NCBI GenBank assembly: GCA_023397245.1 | Contig: JAEWUH010000249.1 | Location: 1-7,015 of the forward strand | Source: Bacillota bacterium | Lineage (GTDB): Bacteria; Bacillota; Clostridia; Oscillospirales; Acutalibacteraceae | Direction of reading: 5' to 3' | DNA length: 7,015 nt | Part shown: piece after piece, positions 1 through 4,812 of the stretch | Layout: each line of letters opens with the position of its first letter | Position numbering within the stretch: position 1 is the first letter of the stretch | The notes under the pieces: model-generated | The model's database searches: none | What the model was told of the DNA's origin: nothing | The model's input: the letters and a program-made list of their open reading frames with translations, nothing else | Position numbers and translations under genes: made by a program

Positions 1-190
1 TAACACCGTCACTGATTCGAATAATTGAAACTCGAACCCCATCTTCGCCTTCGTGCCAATAATTTGTTCCGGTACCGCCGCCCATTGAACCGCCACCACC
101 ATCCATGTTTCCATCACCTTCGGCAAAAGCAGGAAATGAGATGATAACAGTCAAAGTGAGACATAAAATCAATGCGAGAACTCGCTTCAT
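1..190 (-). CDS. Secreted Gly-rich protein, N-terminal fragment
   Basis: The gene starts at the ATG complementary to 188-190 and runs off the left edge, leaving 63 codons. A strong GAGGAGGG ribosome binding site (195-202) precedes the start. The first 23 or so residues form a clear Sec signal peptide: MKR, a hydrophobic core, then a likely cleavage after FPAFA. The mature protein begins with a run rich in Gly, Asp and Met, followed by an NYWHEGEDGVRVSIIR segment. From memory, this start resembles large exported proteins of unknown function found beside conjugation genes in clostridial elements. I cannot confirm this without a search. The protein is probably released or wall-associated. It is likely co-transcribed with the membrane protein upstream, separated by 68 bases containing a hairpin. 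Confidence 0.8.
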   Translation of the reverse strand, partial: MKRVLALILCLTLTVIISFPAFAEGDGNMDGGGGSMGGGTGTNYWHEGEDGVRVSIIRISDGV

Positions 191-211
191 TTTACCCTCC
201 TCAGATATGAA

Positions 212-237
212 AGGGCACAGCCTTTCGACTGTGCCCT
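212..237 (-). terminator. Intergenic hairpin, weak terminator or processing element
   Basis: AGGGCACAG and CTGTGCCCT form a perfect 9-bp GC-rich stem with an 8-base loop. On the minus strand it is followed by only TTT before CATATC, so the U-tract is poor for full termination. It sits between the stop of the DUF6550-like gene and the ribosome binding site of the secreted-protein gene, about nine bases before that site. Partial termination, 3'-end protection of the upstream message, or control of translation of the downstream gene are all possible. Confidence 0.5.
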
Positions 238-258
238 CTAAGTATATATTATTAGTTA

Positions 259-795
259 TTAATCCATAATGCCTACTTGCTTATTTATGTCACCGTCATG
301 ATCAGTAGGTTTATCCTTTATTGTTTCTCCATGCGGAGCTTGAGTGTTTCCAAAGACAGGGTCGTTATCACCGGGATTGCTGCTCTTTTTTGTAGTGGAG
401 CTGCTTGTTTTCTTTGTAGTAGTCTTGCTGCTGCTTTTCGCCGGTAACGATGAGCTATAGGACGGTTTCTTATTTTTATCGGTCAGGTTTGTCCCACTTG
501 CAACGGACGGGGCTGGGGGAACAGATACCGGCTTCTCTATCTTTGTCAGCTCGGCTGTTTGGCTGGCACCGCTTTCAGGGACAAAAGCAGAACTGGTTCC
601 GCTTTCTGCTTCAAATTGCTGTTCGATGGGTGGAACAGCAACAACCGTAGAAGTTGACGGTGAGCTGGATGCGAATGATGCCTGTTCAGCAGCTGCTGCG
701 CTGCTGCTCATATTCAGGACAGCAATCATAGCACCTACGCAAATCAGCGCAGTGCCGGAAATAATCAATATGTTTTTTGCTCTTTTACTTATCAT
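259..795 (-). CDS. Single-pass membrane protein, DUF6550-like
   Basis: The protein has 178 residues. I place the start at the ATG complementary to 793-795, because GGAGG at 803-807 is seven bases upstream; an in-frame ATG at 811-813 has no such site. A short basic N-terminus (MISKRAKN) leads into one hydrophobic helix at about residues 9-28, so the rest should be outside the membrane. Residues 29-140 are low complexity, rich in Ala, Ser, Thr, Pro and Lys, with a Ser/Thr/Lys run at about 112-140. The conserved-looking tail is DPVFGN at about 145, then DHDGDINKQVGIMD at the C-terminus. This layout and ending resemble the DUF6550 family of clostridial elements, judged from memory. The molecular role is unknown. 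It has its own promoter at 845-872 and is probably co-transcribed with the secreted protein to its left. Confidence 0.75.
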   Translation of the reverse strand: MISKRAKNILIISGTALICVGAMIAVLNMSSSAAAAEQASFASSSPSTSTVVAVPPIEQQFEAESGTSSAFVPESGASQTAELTKIEKPVSVPPAPSVASGTNLTDKNKKPSYSSSLPAKSSSKTTTKKTSSSTTKKSSNPGDNDPVFGNTQAPHGETIKDKPTDHDGDINKQVGIMD

Positions 796-802
796 ATCAA
801 AT

Positions 803-807
803 CCTCC
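803..807 (-). promoter_or_regulatory. Ribosome binding site that sets the start at 795
   Basis: GGAGG on the minus strand lies seven bases before the ATG at 793-795. It overlaps the coding sequence that would follow the alternative upstream ATG (811-813), which argues for the shorter 178-residue protein. Confidence 0.8.
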
Positions 808-844
808 ATTCACGGATAATTCGTTATTGTTATTACTTGATTAC

Positions 845-872
845 ATTATCCTCTTTCTGAAAATAATGTCAA
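845..872 (-). promoter_or_regulatory. Sigma-A-type promoter of the DUF6550-like gene
   Basis: On the minus strand a perfect -35 TTGACA (867-872) is followed 16 bases later by -10 GATAAT (845-850, five of six consensus bases). Transcription should start near 838 and leave a leader of about 43 bases before the ATG at 795. The promoter begins right after the stop codon of the 366-residue gene, so the two left genes can be expressed independently of it. ACATTAT (843-849) and ATAATGT (863-869) form an inverted repeat spanning both promoter boxes, suggesting control by a dimeric repressor. Confidence 0.75.
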
Positions 873-873
873 G

Positions 874-1974
874 TCATTCGATACATTGATCTCTTAACTT
901 GGCGGATGGTTTGTGTGTTTCATTGATAATAGATTGCTGTGCTCGGGATAACAGGTATTGAAGAGAATTTTTTTCAAGAAGAGGCGGGAGCTGCTGTTTA
1001 TATTTCTCCCAAACACCATCCGGCCTCCTGCCTGTATCATACGTCAAGATAGTAATTCCGTCAGGTGAGTATTTTACCCAGTCTTTACTGGAGCGATCCC
1101 ATGTGAATATTGTGAATCCGGCAGCTTCTTCCGGGTTGTTATCGACGGCATGAGTAACCTCATCAATCCACCAATTTAATTGCGTTTCGTCAAACGGGCC
1201 GGCATCAGAATAATATTCTTCGTTTAAATTAAAAACACGAATCATAAATAAATCGTGCCCTTTTAGCAGCTTCCCCTGAAAATTATCCCATGCGGCTTTT
1301 TCTACCATCAGGTCGGATTCGCTCAGCCCCACTGCCTCGGGTTGAGCGCGTTCGGTTTCCATATATTCTTTCATTGGAATGATATCCTGATAACTTTTAC
1401 CGGAGTCTTTGTAATCTATGTGTACCAGATGAATTGCCGGTACCCCGTTTTTGTCGTTATCAATGAAAACCTCTGTTCCGGGATAGTCGTCATGCTGCAA
1501 TTCATGATATTCGTTAGGATCATCTTTCCAGCTGATTCCTTCCGGTAATGCATACCGTTTCCCAACTGTGCCGGTTGTCTCATCGGGTATCCCGTAGTTA
1601 TCACGCCGTTCCAATGCGCAGTGTTTCTCGTCAGGCGATTGATAAACCACAACGGAGTGGAGATTCCTTTCATAGTTCTCCCTCATTTTGTCGTAATCTT
1701 CCGGGCTCATGGTGCCATCATAGACGTATGGATTAAAATCCTCATCATCCGCCCCTTGGGAAAGCCGTTCACTCCACGGAATATCTTTTGGAAGATCCTT
1801 GGGACGCGGGCAACGAACGCTTTGCTCCATTGTCTCCTTAGCCTGTTCAAGTGACTGGATCACGCGATCATAGTCGTAATGGTACGCGATGGCAGGATCA
1901 TCATAAGCAGTATTACCGGTTTGTAATTCCTGTAGCAGTTCGCTTATTCTTTCGATTTTTTCTTTGTTATACAT
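874..1974 (-). CDS. Acidic hypothetical protein, 366 residues
   Basis: I do not recognise this protein. It starts at the ATG complementary to 1972-1974, with AAGGGG (1985-1990) ten bases upstream, a long but workable spacing. There is no signal peptide or membrane segment, so it should be cytoplasmic. Residues 1-55 look helical (KEKIERISELLQEL, then a second helix around 36-52). Residues 60-200 are rich in Asp, Glu, Pro and Tyr. Residues 222-320 have a mixed alpha/beta look with many aromatics (AAWDNFQG, NWWIDEV, FTIFTWDRSSKDWV). The C-terminus is more basic. The strongly acidic composition could suit a DNA mimic or an interaction partner, but nothing proves that. It lies between an intrinsic terminator upstream and an independent promoter just past its stop, so it may be a single-gene unit. 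Its position next to the integrase marks it as element cargo. Confidence 0.8.
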   Translation of the reverse strand: MYNKEKIERISELLQELQTGNTAYDDPAIAYHYDYDRVIQSLEQAKETMEQSVRCPRPKDLPKDIPWSERLSQGADDEDFNPYVYDGTMSPEDYDKMRENYERNLHSVVVYQSPDEKHCALERRDNYGIPDETTGTVGKRYALPEGISWKDDPNEYHELQHDDYPGTEVFIDNDKNGVPAIHLVHIDYKDSGKSYQDIIPMKEYMETERAQPEAVGLSESDLMVEKAAWDNFQGKLLKGHDLFMIRVFNLNEEYYSDAGPFDETQLNWWIDEVTHAVDNNPEEAAGFTIFTWDRSSKDWVKYSPDGITILTYDTGRRPDGVWEKYKQQLPPLLEKNSLQYLLSRAQQSIINETHKPSAKLRDQCIE

Positions 1975-1996
1975 TGAATTTCAACCCCTTTAGAAT

Positions 1997-2026
1997 AAAA
2001 TAAAAAGAACCGACAAAGCCGGTTCT
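1997..2026 (-). terminator. Intrinsic terminator or attenuator reading leftward
   Basis: On the minus strand AGAACCG and CGGTTCT form a 7-bp stem (2006-2012 with 2020-2026) with a 7-base loop, followed by TTTTTATTTTA. This is a good Rho-independent terminator. No minus-strand gene lies immediately to its right; that space holds the integrase on the opposite strand. It ends only about seven bases before the ribosome binding site of the 366-residue gene. It may therefore stop antisense transcription coming through the integrase, or act as an attenuator in that gene's leader if its promoter lies further right. In the rightward direction there is no T-tract. Confidence 0.75.
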
Positions 2027-2041
2027 GAGAATTTAATATAT

Positions 2042-2069
2042 TTGCTGAATTGATAAAAAGTAGTATACT
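2042..2069 (+). promoter_or_regulatory. Probable integrase promoter
   Basis: The -10 TATACT (2064-2069) is a five-of-six match. The best -35 at usable spacing is TTGCTG (2042-2047, 16-base spacer), a weak box. TTGATA at 2050 looks better but is only eight bases from the -10. Expected transcription start is near 2076, about 35 bases before the integrase ATG. The -10 lies inside the palindrome AGTATACT, so it could also serve the opposite strand. A weak promoter would fit low integrase expression. Confidence 0.5.
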
Positions 2070-2076
2070 TATTTTT

Positions 2077-2086
2077 GTTCTAGAAC
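2077..2086. promoter_or_regulatory. 10-bp palindrome, candidate integrase operator
   Basis: GTTCTAGAAC is a perfect palindrome lying right after the integrase -10 box, at the expected transcription start, and before the ribosome binding site. That position suits a repressor site controlling the integrase. No regulator gene is visible nearby, and only one copy is present, so this is a candidate only. Confidence 0.4.
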
Positions 2087-2097
2087 GAATACATTAT

Positions 2098-2102
2098 GGA
2101 GG
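2098..2102 (+). promoter_or_regulatory. Ribosome binding site that sets the integrase start
   Basis: GGAGG lies eight bases before the ATG at 2111. An in-frame ATG at 2096 overlaps this site and has no site of its own, so translation should start at 2111. Confidence 0.8.
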
Positions 2103-2110
2103 ATATTAAC

Positions 2111-3088
2111 ATGAATGCTATTGGCACAGGGAATAATTCTTTTCGCTATTGGGGCGATGTATTCCTTTCAAAAAAGAATGGGAAAGTTTGTTACTCACAA
2201 ATAAAGAATCTTCGGTGTTATCTAAATCATCTCTATGGATATATTGGAGAGATTCCAATAAACATGATAACACCAGACGATATAGATCGGGTACTCGACC
2301 GTTTAACAGAGAAAAATCCTAATACCAAGAAGCCCACATCTCATCAATACTTAATCAATGTTAAGAATGCTGCATCGGATGTATTTGAATTGGCTATCGA
2401 CAGAGATATTGTTTGTAAAAACCCTGCCAGGAAATGCGAAGTATCAAAATATGCTCCCAAAAAAGAGCGCCGTGCATTAACGGAATCGGAGCAAAAATTA
2501 ATTGTTCATACTCCTCATCGTGCAAGAATAGGCGTTTTGATTATGATGCTTGCAGGGCTTCGCAGAGGTGAACTTATCCCGCTGACTTGGGACGATATTA
2601 ATCTTGAAAACTTATCTATTTGTGTTTGCAAGAGCGCAGAGGAACAGGGGTCAAATTGTTTTGTAGTTAAAAATGGGACAAAAAACGGTAAATGGGGAAG
2701 AATCATTCCAATCACGGTTGATCTTGCCTTAGAAATTCAGGAAGCAAAAAAGAATGCCGCCAGTAAATATGTCTGCTGCAAGAAAAACGGCGATATGCAC
2801 ACGCCGACTTCATGGCGCCAAATGTGGGAAAGTTATATCCACACAATTAATAGCCTTAATCCAGAGGCTTCTCGAACAGGAATCAATGAAGTTACCGCTC
2901 ACTATTTGCGCCACACCTATGCAACCTTATTATATATTTCGGGCGTAGACGTACTAACAGCATCAAAGTTAATGGGTCATTCAAACGTGAAAACTACAAT
3001 CGCAATCTATACTCACTTGGAAGAGATAATGATTATAAAATCCGTCGACAAATTAGATACCTACATCTCAAAACATCTATTTAAATAA
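2111..3088 (+). CDS. Tyrosine recombinase (integrase) of the element
   Basis: This 325-residue site-specific recombinase should insert and excise the element at the tRNA site just downstream. The N-terminal part (about 8-110) is a SAM-like core-binding domain; there is no long arm-binding region before it. The catalytic domain (about 120-325) contains every expected residue: Arg151 in GLRRGELIPLTW, Lys191 in the GTKNGKWGR beta-hairpin, His264 and Arg267 in HYLRHTY, His290 in LMGHSNVKTT, and the nucleophile Tyr300 in IYTHL. The gene therefore looks active, and its length is normal for the family. The start at 2111 is chosen over 2096 for its GGAGG site. It reads outward, with the tRNA fragment beginning seven bases after the stop codon, the usual layout for integrases of tRNA-inserted elements. 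No excisionase gene is seen between it and the 366-residue gene. The exact subfamily is not clear from reading alone. Confidence 0.96.
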   Translation: MNAIGTGNNSFRYWGDVFLSKKNGKVCYSQIKNLRCYLNHLYGYIGEIPINMITPDDIDRVLDRLTEKNPNTKKPTSHQYLINVKNAASDVFELAIDRDIVCKNPARKCEVSKYAPKKERRALTESEQKLIVHTPHRARIGVLIMMLAGLRRGELIPLTWDDINLENLSICVCKSAEEQGSNCFVVKNGTKNGKWGRIIPITVDLALEIQEAKKNAASKYVCCKKNGDMHTPTSWRQMWESYIHTINSLNPEASRTGINEVTAHYLRHTYATLLYISGVDVLTASKLMGHSNVKTTIAIYTHLEEIMIIKSVDKLDTYISKHLFK

Positions 3089-3095
3089 CAAGAGT

Positions 3096-3140
3096 TTGAC
3101 GTGCGAAGGGTCATAGGTTCGAGTCCTATAATGTCCACCA
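3096..3140 (+). other. attR: 3' half of a tRNA-Val(GAC) gene
   Basis: The sequence fits tRNA positions 32-76 with canonical geometry. The anticodon loop is TTGACGT (3096-3102, anticodon GAC) and the 3' anticodon stem is GCGAA. The variable loop is GGGTC. The T-stem ATAGG pairs with CCTAT around the T-loop TTCGAGT (3118-3124). The acceptor strand is AATGTCC, followed by discriminator A and encoded CCA. The 5' half is absent: upstream bases AAGAG cannot pair with GCGAA, and no GGACATT acceptor strand exists upstream. The tRNA identity therefore begins at the anticodon loop, a classic crossover place for tyrosine recombinases. The valine identity rests on the GAC reading and is fairly likely, not proven. 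Confidence 0.82.
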
Positions 3141-3180
3141 AAAAAGAGATACGGATTTTTCCGTATCTCTTTTTTTGCGC
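3118..3180 (+). repeat. Tandem tRNA-tail/terminator repeat, copy 1
   Basis: This 63-base unit runs from the T-loop of the tRNA-Val fragment through its terminator to GCGC. It recurs at 3284-3345 with four substitutions and one base fewer in the terminator loop, at a period of 166 bases. Similarity stops abruptly after GCGC on the right and before TTCGAGT on the left. Confidence 0.9.
3145..3176 (+). terminator. Strong terminator behind the tRNA fragment
   Basis: AGAGATACGG (3145-3154) pairs perfectly with CCGTATCTCT (3161-3170) around the loop ATTTTT, followed by a run of T to 3176. The A-run before the stem gives a T-run on the other strand, so it should work in both directions. It would end the integrase transcript and block transcription across the junction. 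Confidence 0.92.
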
Positions 3181-3283
3181 ATATTATGTAGCGCGAGCCT
3201 GTTTGGTAGCAAAAGGGTGTTAATGTAAAATGCCCTGCTTGACTGCAAGTTTTACCGCGGAACGCGCGTTGTTGCACATCACC
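3181..3283. other. 103-bp spacer between the tRNA-tail copies, possible element relic
   Basis: I see no gene, promoter or tRNA part here. It separates two diverged copies of the same tRNA tail plus terminator, the arrangement expected if an earlier inserted element decayed almost completely. Short ORFs crossing it are byproducts of the tRNA and terminator sequence. Confidence 0.4.
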
Positions 3284-3345
3284 TTCGAGTCCTGTAATGT
3301 CCACCAAAAAAGAGGTACGGATTTTCCGTGCCTCTTTTTTTGCGC
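3284..3345 (+). repeat. Tandem tRNA-tail/terminator repeat, copy 2 (older att scar)
   Basis: This copy matches tRNA positions 54-76 only: T-loop TTCGAGT (3284-3290), CCTGT, acceptor AATGTCC, A, and CCA at 3304-3306. The five bases before the T-loop (TCACC) cannot pair with CCTGT, so no T-stem forms and the tRNA is not functional. Unlike copy 1, its tRNA similarity begins exactly at the T-loop. It probably marks the original chromosomal tRNA end left by an earlier insertion. Confidence 0.75.
3311..3341 (+). terminator. Second tRNA-type terminator
   Basis: AGAGGTACGG (3311-3320) pairs with CCGTGCCTCT (3326-3335) through nine Watson-Crick pairs and one G:U, with loop ATTTT and seven T (3335-3341). 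The differences from the first terminator keep the stem intact, so it is still likely to work. Confidence 0.9.
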
Positions 3346-3422
3346 TAGCCTTATCTATATATAGTTCAGCTTACATAGTGGAATATATTTCCGCAAAATT
3401 TGTGTCATTCCAGCTAATTTCG

Positions 3423-3451
3423 TTGAAATAATCACTCAATGAGAATATAAT
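3423..3451 (+). promoter_or_regulatory. Near-consensus promoter of the lipoprotein gene
   Basis: TTGAAA (3423-3428) and a perfect TATAAT (3446-3451) are separated by 17 bases. Transcription should start near 3458, giving an unusually long leader of about 160 bases before the lipoprotein ATG at 3617. It lies just right of the tRNA terminator, so expression should be independent of the element. Confidence 0.8.
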
Positions 3452-3554
3452 TAAAACTAATTTAGGACTTACGCCATACAGTTTTGGCAGGTACTTAATA
3501 GCAATACGAAGTTCGGCCAACGGTAGGCCATAGCAAAAATTGGAGGTTACAATT

Positions 3555-3587
3555 ATGTGTTTACATATCATACCCAATGACAGATAA
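3555..3587 (+). CDS. Possible 10-residue leader peptide
   Basis: An ATG at 3555 is preceded by GGAGG (3542-3546) at eight-base spacing and encodes MCLHIIPNDR before a stop. It lies in the long leader between the promoter at 3423-3451 and the lipoprotein gene, ending 29 bases before that gene's ATG. The ribosome binding site is better than chance would usually give. It could be a leader peptide affecting downstream translation, or the stub of a decayed gene. There is no run of one amino acid that would suggest classical attenuation. Confidence 0.35.
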   Translation: MCLHIIPNDR

Positions 3588-3616
3588 TACCACGGCTTTT
3601 CAAGGAGTGTGAACTT

Positions 3617-4693
3617 ATGAAACGCATAAAATCTTTTGCACTAGTTTCCATATTTCTCATGCTGCTGACATTGGCCGCCTGTTCAGCCAGGACGATATTT
3701 GGCAATATAACTGCGTCCCGTTCGCATTCATCAGGGCAGATCTACCTGTACGGTGAACAGCATTCCGTCGATAAAATCCTGGATAAGGAATTTTCGCTGT
3801 GGGATGGCGACTACCACAACAAGAATATGAGGCATTTATTTGTCGAGATGCCTTGTTATACCGCTGAATTTCTAAACGTATGGATGAAGTCAGACAACGA
3901 CGTTGTCTTGGAAGAACTTTATAGTGATTGGGATGGTACGCAGTCTCACAACCCCAATGTCAAAGAGTTCTATAAGAAGATCAAAAGCGCATGTCCCGAA
4001 ACGATTTTCCATGGGACGGATGTCGGGCATCAGTACGAGACAACCGGAGCACGATATTTAAAGTATCTTGAAGATAATAAATTGGAAGGCTCCAAGCAGT
4101 ATTTATTAACGCAGGAAGCCATAGAGCAAGGCAAATATTATTACGGGCACCGGGATGATGTGTACCGCGAGAACAAAATGGCGAAAAACTTTGTCCGCGA
4201 ATTTGACAGCTTAAGCGGCGAGAATGTAATGGGGATTTACGGTGGAGCACACGCAGGACTTGACGCTATGGACACAACGAACTCCGTTCCCTGTATGGCA
4301 AACCAACTAAAGGCGCATTACGGCGATGCCGTACATTCGGAGGACTTAACTTGGTTAGCGAAAGATATTGAGCCGGACAGAGTTGTCACAATCAAAGTCA
4401 GCGCAAAAGATTATAGGGCGTCGCATTTCGGAAAAGAAGATATGACTGCGTTTAGCAAAGATTACGTCTCCCGGGAATTCTGGCGTTTGGAAAACGCATA
4501 TCACGATTTCAAAAATAATCCGAAAACGGGAAATGTATTGCCTTATAACAATTACCCGATGCTAATAGAAAAAGGGCAGGTTTTTGCAATAGACTATACA
4601 AAAGCAGACGGTTCTGTCGTAAGAATGTATTACCGCTCCAATGGGTATGTCTGGCATGGTCTGCCATCAACGGAGGAGTTCACAATGAAGTGA
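3617..4693 (+). CDS. Lipoprotein of the TIKI/TraB/ChaN/EreA superfamily
   Basis: The protein has 358 residues. The start has AAGGAG (3602-3607) nine bases upstream. Residues 1-22 are a lipoprotein signal peptide ending in the lipobox LAAC, so Cys22 should be lipidated and the protein anchored outside the membrane. The body carries hallmarks of the TIKI-like superfamily, which includes TraB/PrgY, ChaN and erythromycin esterases: a first GX2H motif at GEQH (46-49), an acidic residue in LFVEMP (Glu77), an Arg-rich helix DVYRENKMAKNF (181-192), and a second GX2H motif at GGAH (209-212). Members include metal-dependent peptidases, esterases and haem-binding proteins, so the substrate here is unknown. 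Residues 250-358 form an additional, possibly beta-rich, C-terminal part. It is followed on the same strand by a LytTR regulator and sensor kinase, which could place it in the same response. Confidence 0.82.
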   Translation: MKRIKSFALVSIFLMLLTLAACSARTIFGNITASRSHSSGQIYLYGEQHSVDKILDKEFSLWDGDYHNKNMRHLFVEMPCYTAEFLNVWMKSDNDVVLEELYSDWDGTQSHNPNVKEFYKKIKSACPETIFHGTDVGHQYETTGARYLKYLEDNKLEGSKQYLLTQEAIEQGKYYYGHRDDVYRENKMAKNFVREFDSLSGENVMGIYGGAHAGLDAMDTTNSVPCMANQLKAHYGDAVHSEDLTWLAKDIEPDRVVTIKVSAKDYRASHFGKEDMTAFSKDYVSREFWRLENAYHDFKNNPKTGNVLPYNNYPMLIEKGQVFAIDYTKADGSVVRMYYRSNGYVWHGLPSTEEFTMK

Positions 4694-4696
4694 GCC

Positions 4697-4798
4697 GTAA
4701 ATATGAGTGTAAAGAGTAAATATAAACATAGAGTTGCCCCCCAAATACTATTTGGCTACCTTAGCATCACGAGCTTCGCAGTCTCACATTGTAAATAT
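4697..4798 (+). repeat. Three GTAAATAT direct repeats before the regulator gene
   Basis: GTAAATAT occurs at 4697-4704, 4716-4723 and 4791-4798, the first two 19 bases apart and the third just before the regulator's ribosome binding site. In AT-rich DNA this may be chance. They are noted because LytTR regulators bind short direct repeats, although these do not match the best-known LytTR consensus. No convincing promoter was found in this 119-base gap. Confidence 0.3.
4741..4755. promoter_or_regulatory. 15-bp perfect palindrome, candidate operator
   Basis: CCAAATA and TATTTGG are exact inverted repeats around a single central C, 58 bases before the regulator gene. As RNA it would form only a 5-bp stem and no T-run follows, so it is not a terminator. 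Its shape suits a dimeric DNA-binding protein. Confidence 0.4.
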
Positions 4799-4812
4799 AG
4801 AGAGGTAGTGTT

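Larger units (their letters stand above)
1..3140. mobile_element. Right end of an integrative (likely conjugative) element in a tRNA-Val gene
   Basis: Three facts support an element whose right boundary is near 3096-3140. A complete tyrosine recombinase reads outward. A precise 3' half of a tRNA-Val(GAC) gene starts seven bases after the recombinase stop codon. The genes to the left resemble cargo of clostridial conjugative elements (secreted Gly-rich protein, DUF6550-like membrane protein). Tyrosine recombinases commonly insert at tRNA 3' ends and leave a duplicated tRNA tail at the far junction. No relaxase, coupling protein, VirB4 or excisionase gene is visible in this window, so conjugative ability is inferred. 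The left boundary lies outside the window. Confidence 0.72.

Noticed and set aside
2050..2069. TTGATA and TATACT as the integrase promoter
   Set aside because: The boxes are only eight bases apart, far short of the 16-18 needed; the weaker TTGCTG at 2042 has usable spacing.
3096..3140. Complete tRNA gene
   Set aside because: Only positions 32-76 are present. The bases upstream cannot form the anticodon, D or acceptor 5' strands.
3077..3307. 76-residue minus-strand ORF across the junction
   Set aside because: It is the antisense of the tRNA tails and terminators; its GGHYRTRTYDP segment is the typical false protein read from a tRNA 3' end.
3230..3364. 44-residue plus-strand ORF over the second tRNA tail
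   Set aside because: No ribosome binding site, and most of it is read from the tRNA tail and terminator.
3371..3577. 68-residue minus-strand ORF in the junction gap
   Set aside because: It starts on TTG without a ribosome binding site and runs against a near-consensus plus-strand promoter; composition alone is not enough to call it.
4741..4755. Terminator after the lipoprotein gene
   Set aside because: The palindrome leaves only a 5-bp, AT-rich stem when folded as RNA and has no T-run after it.
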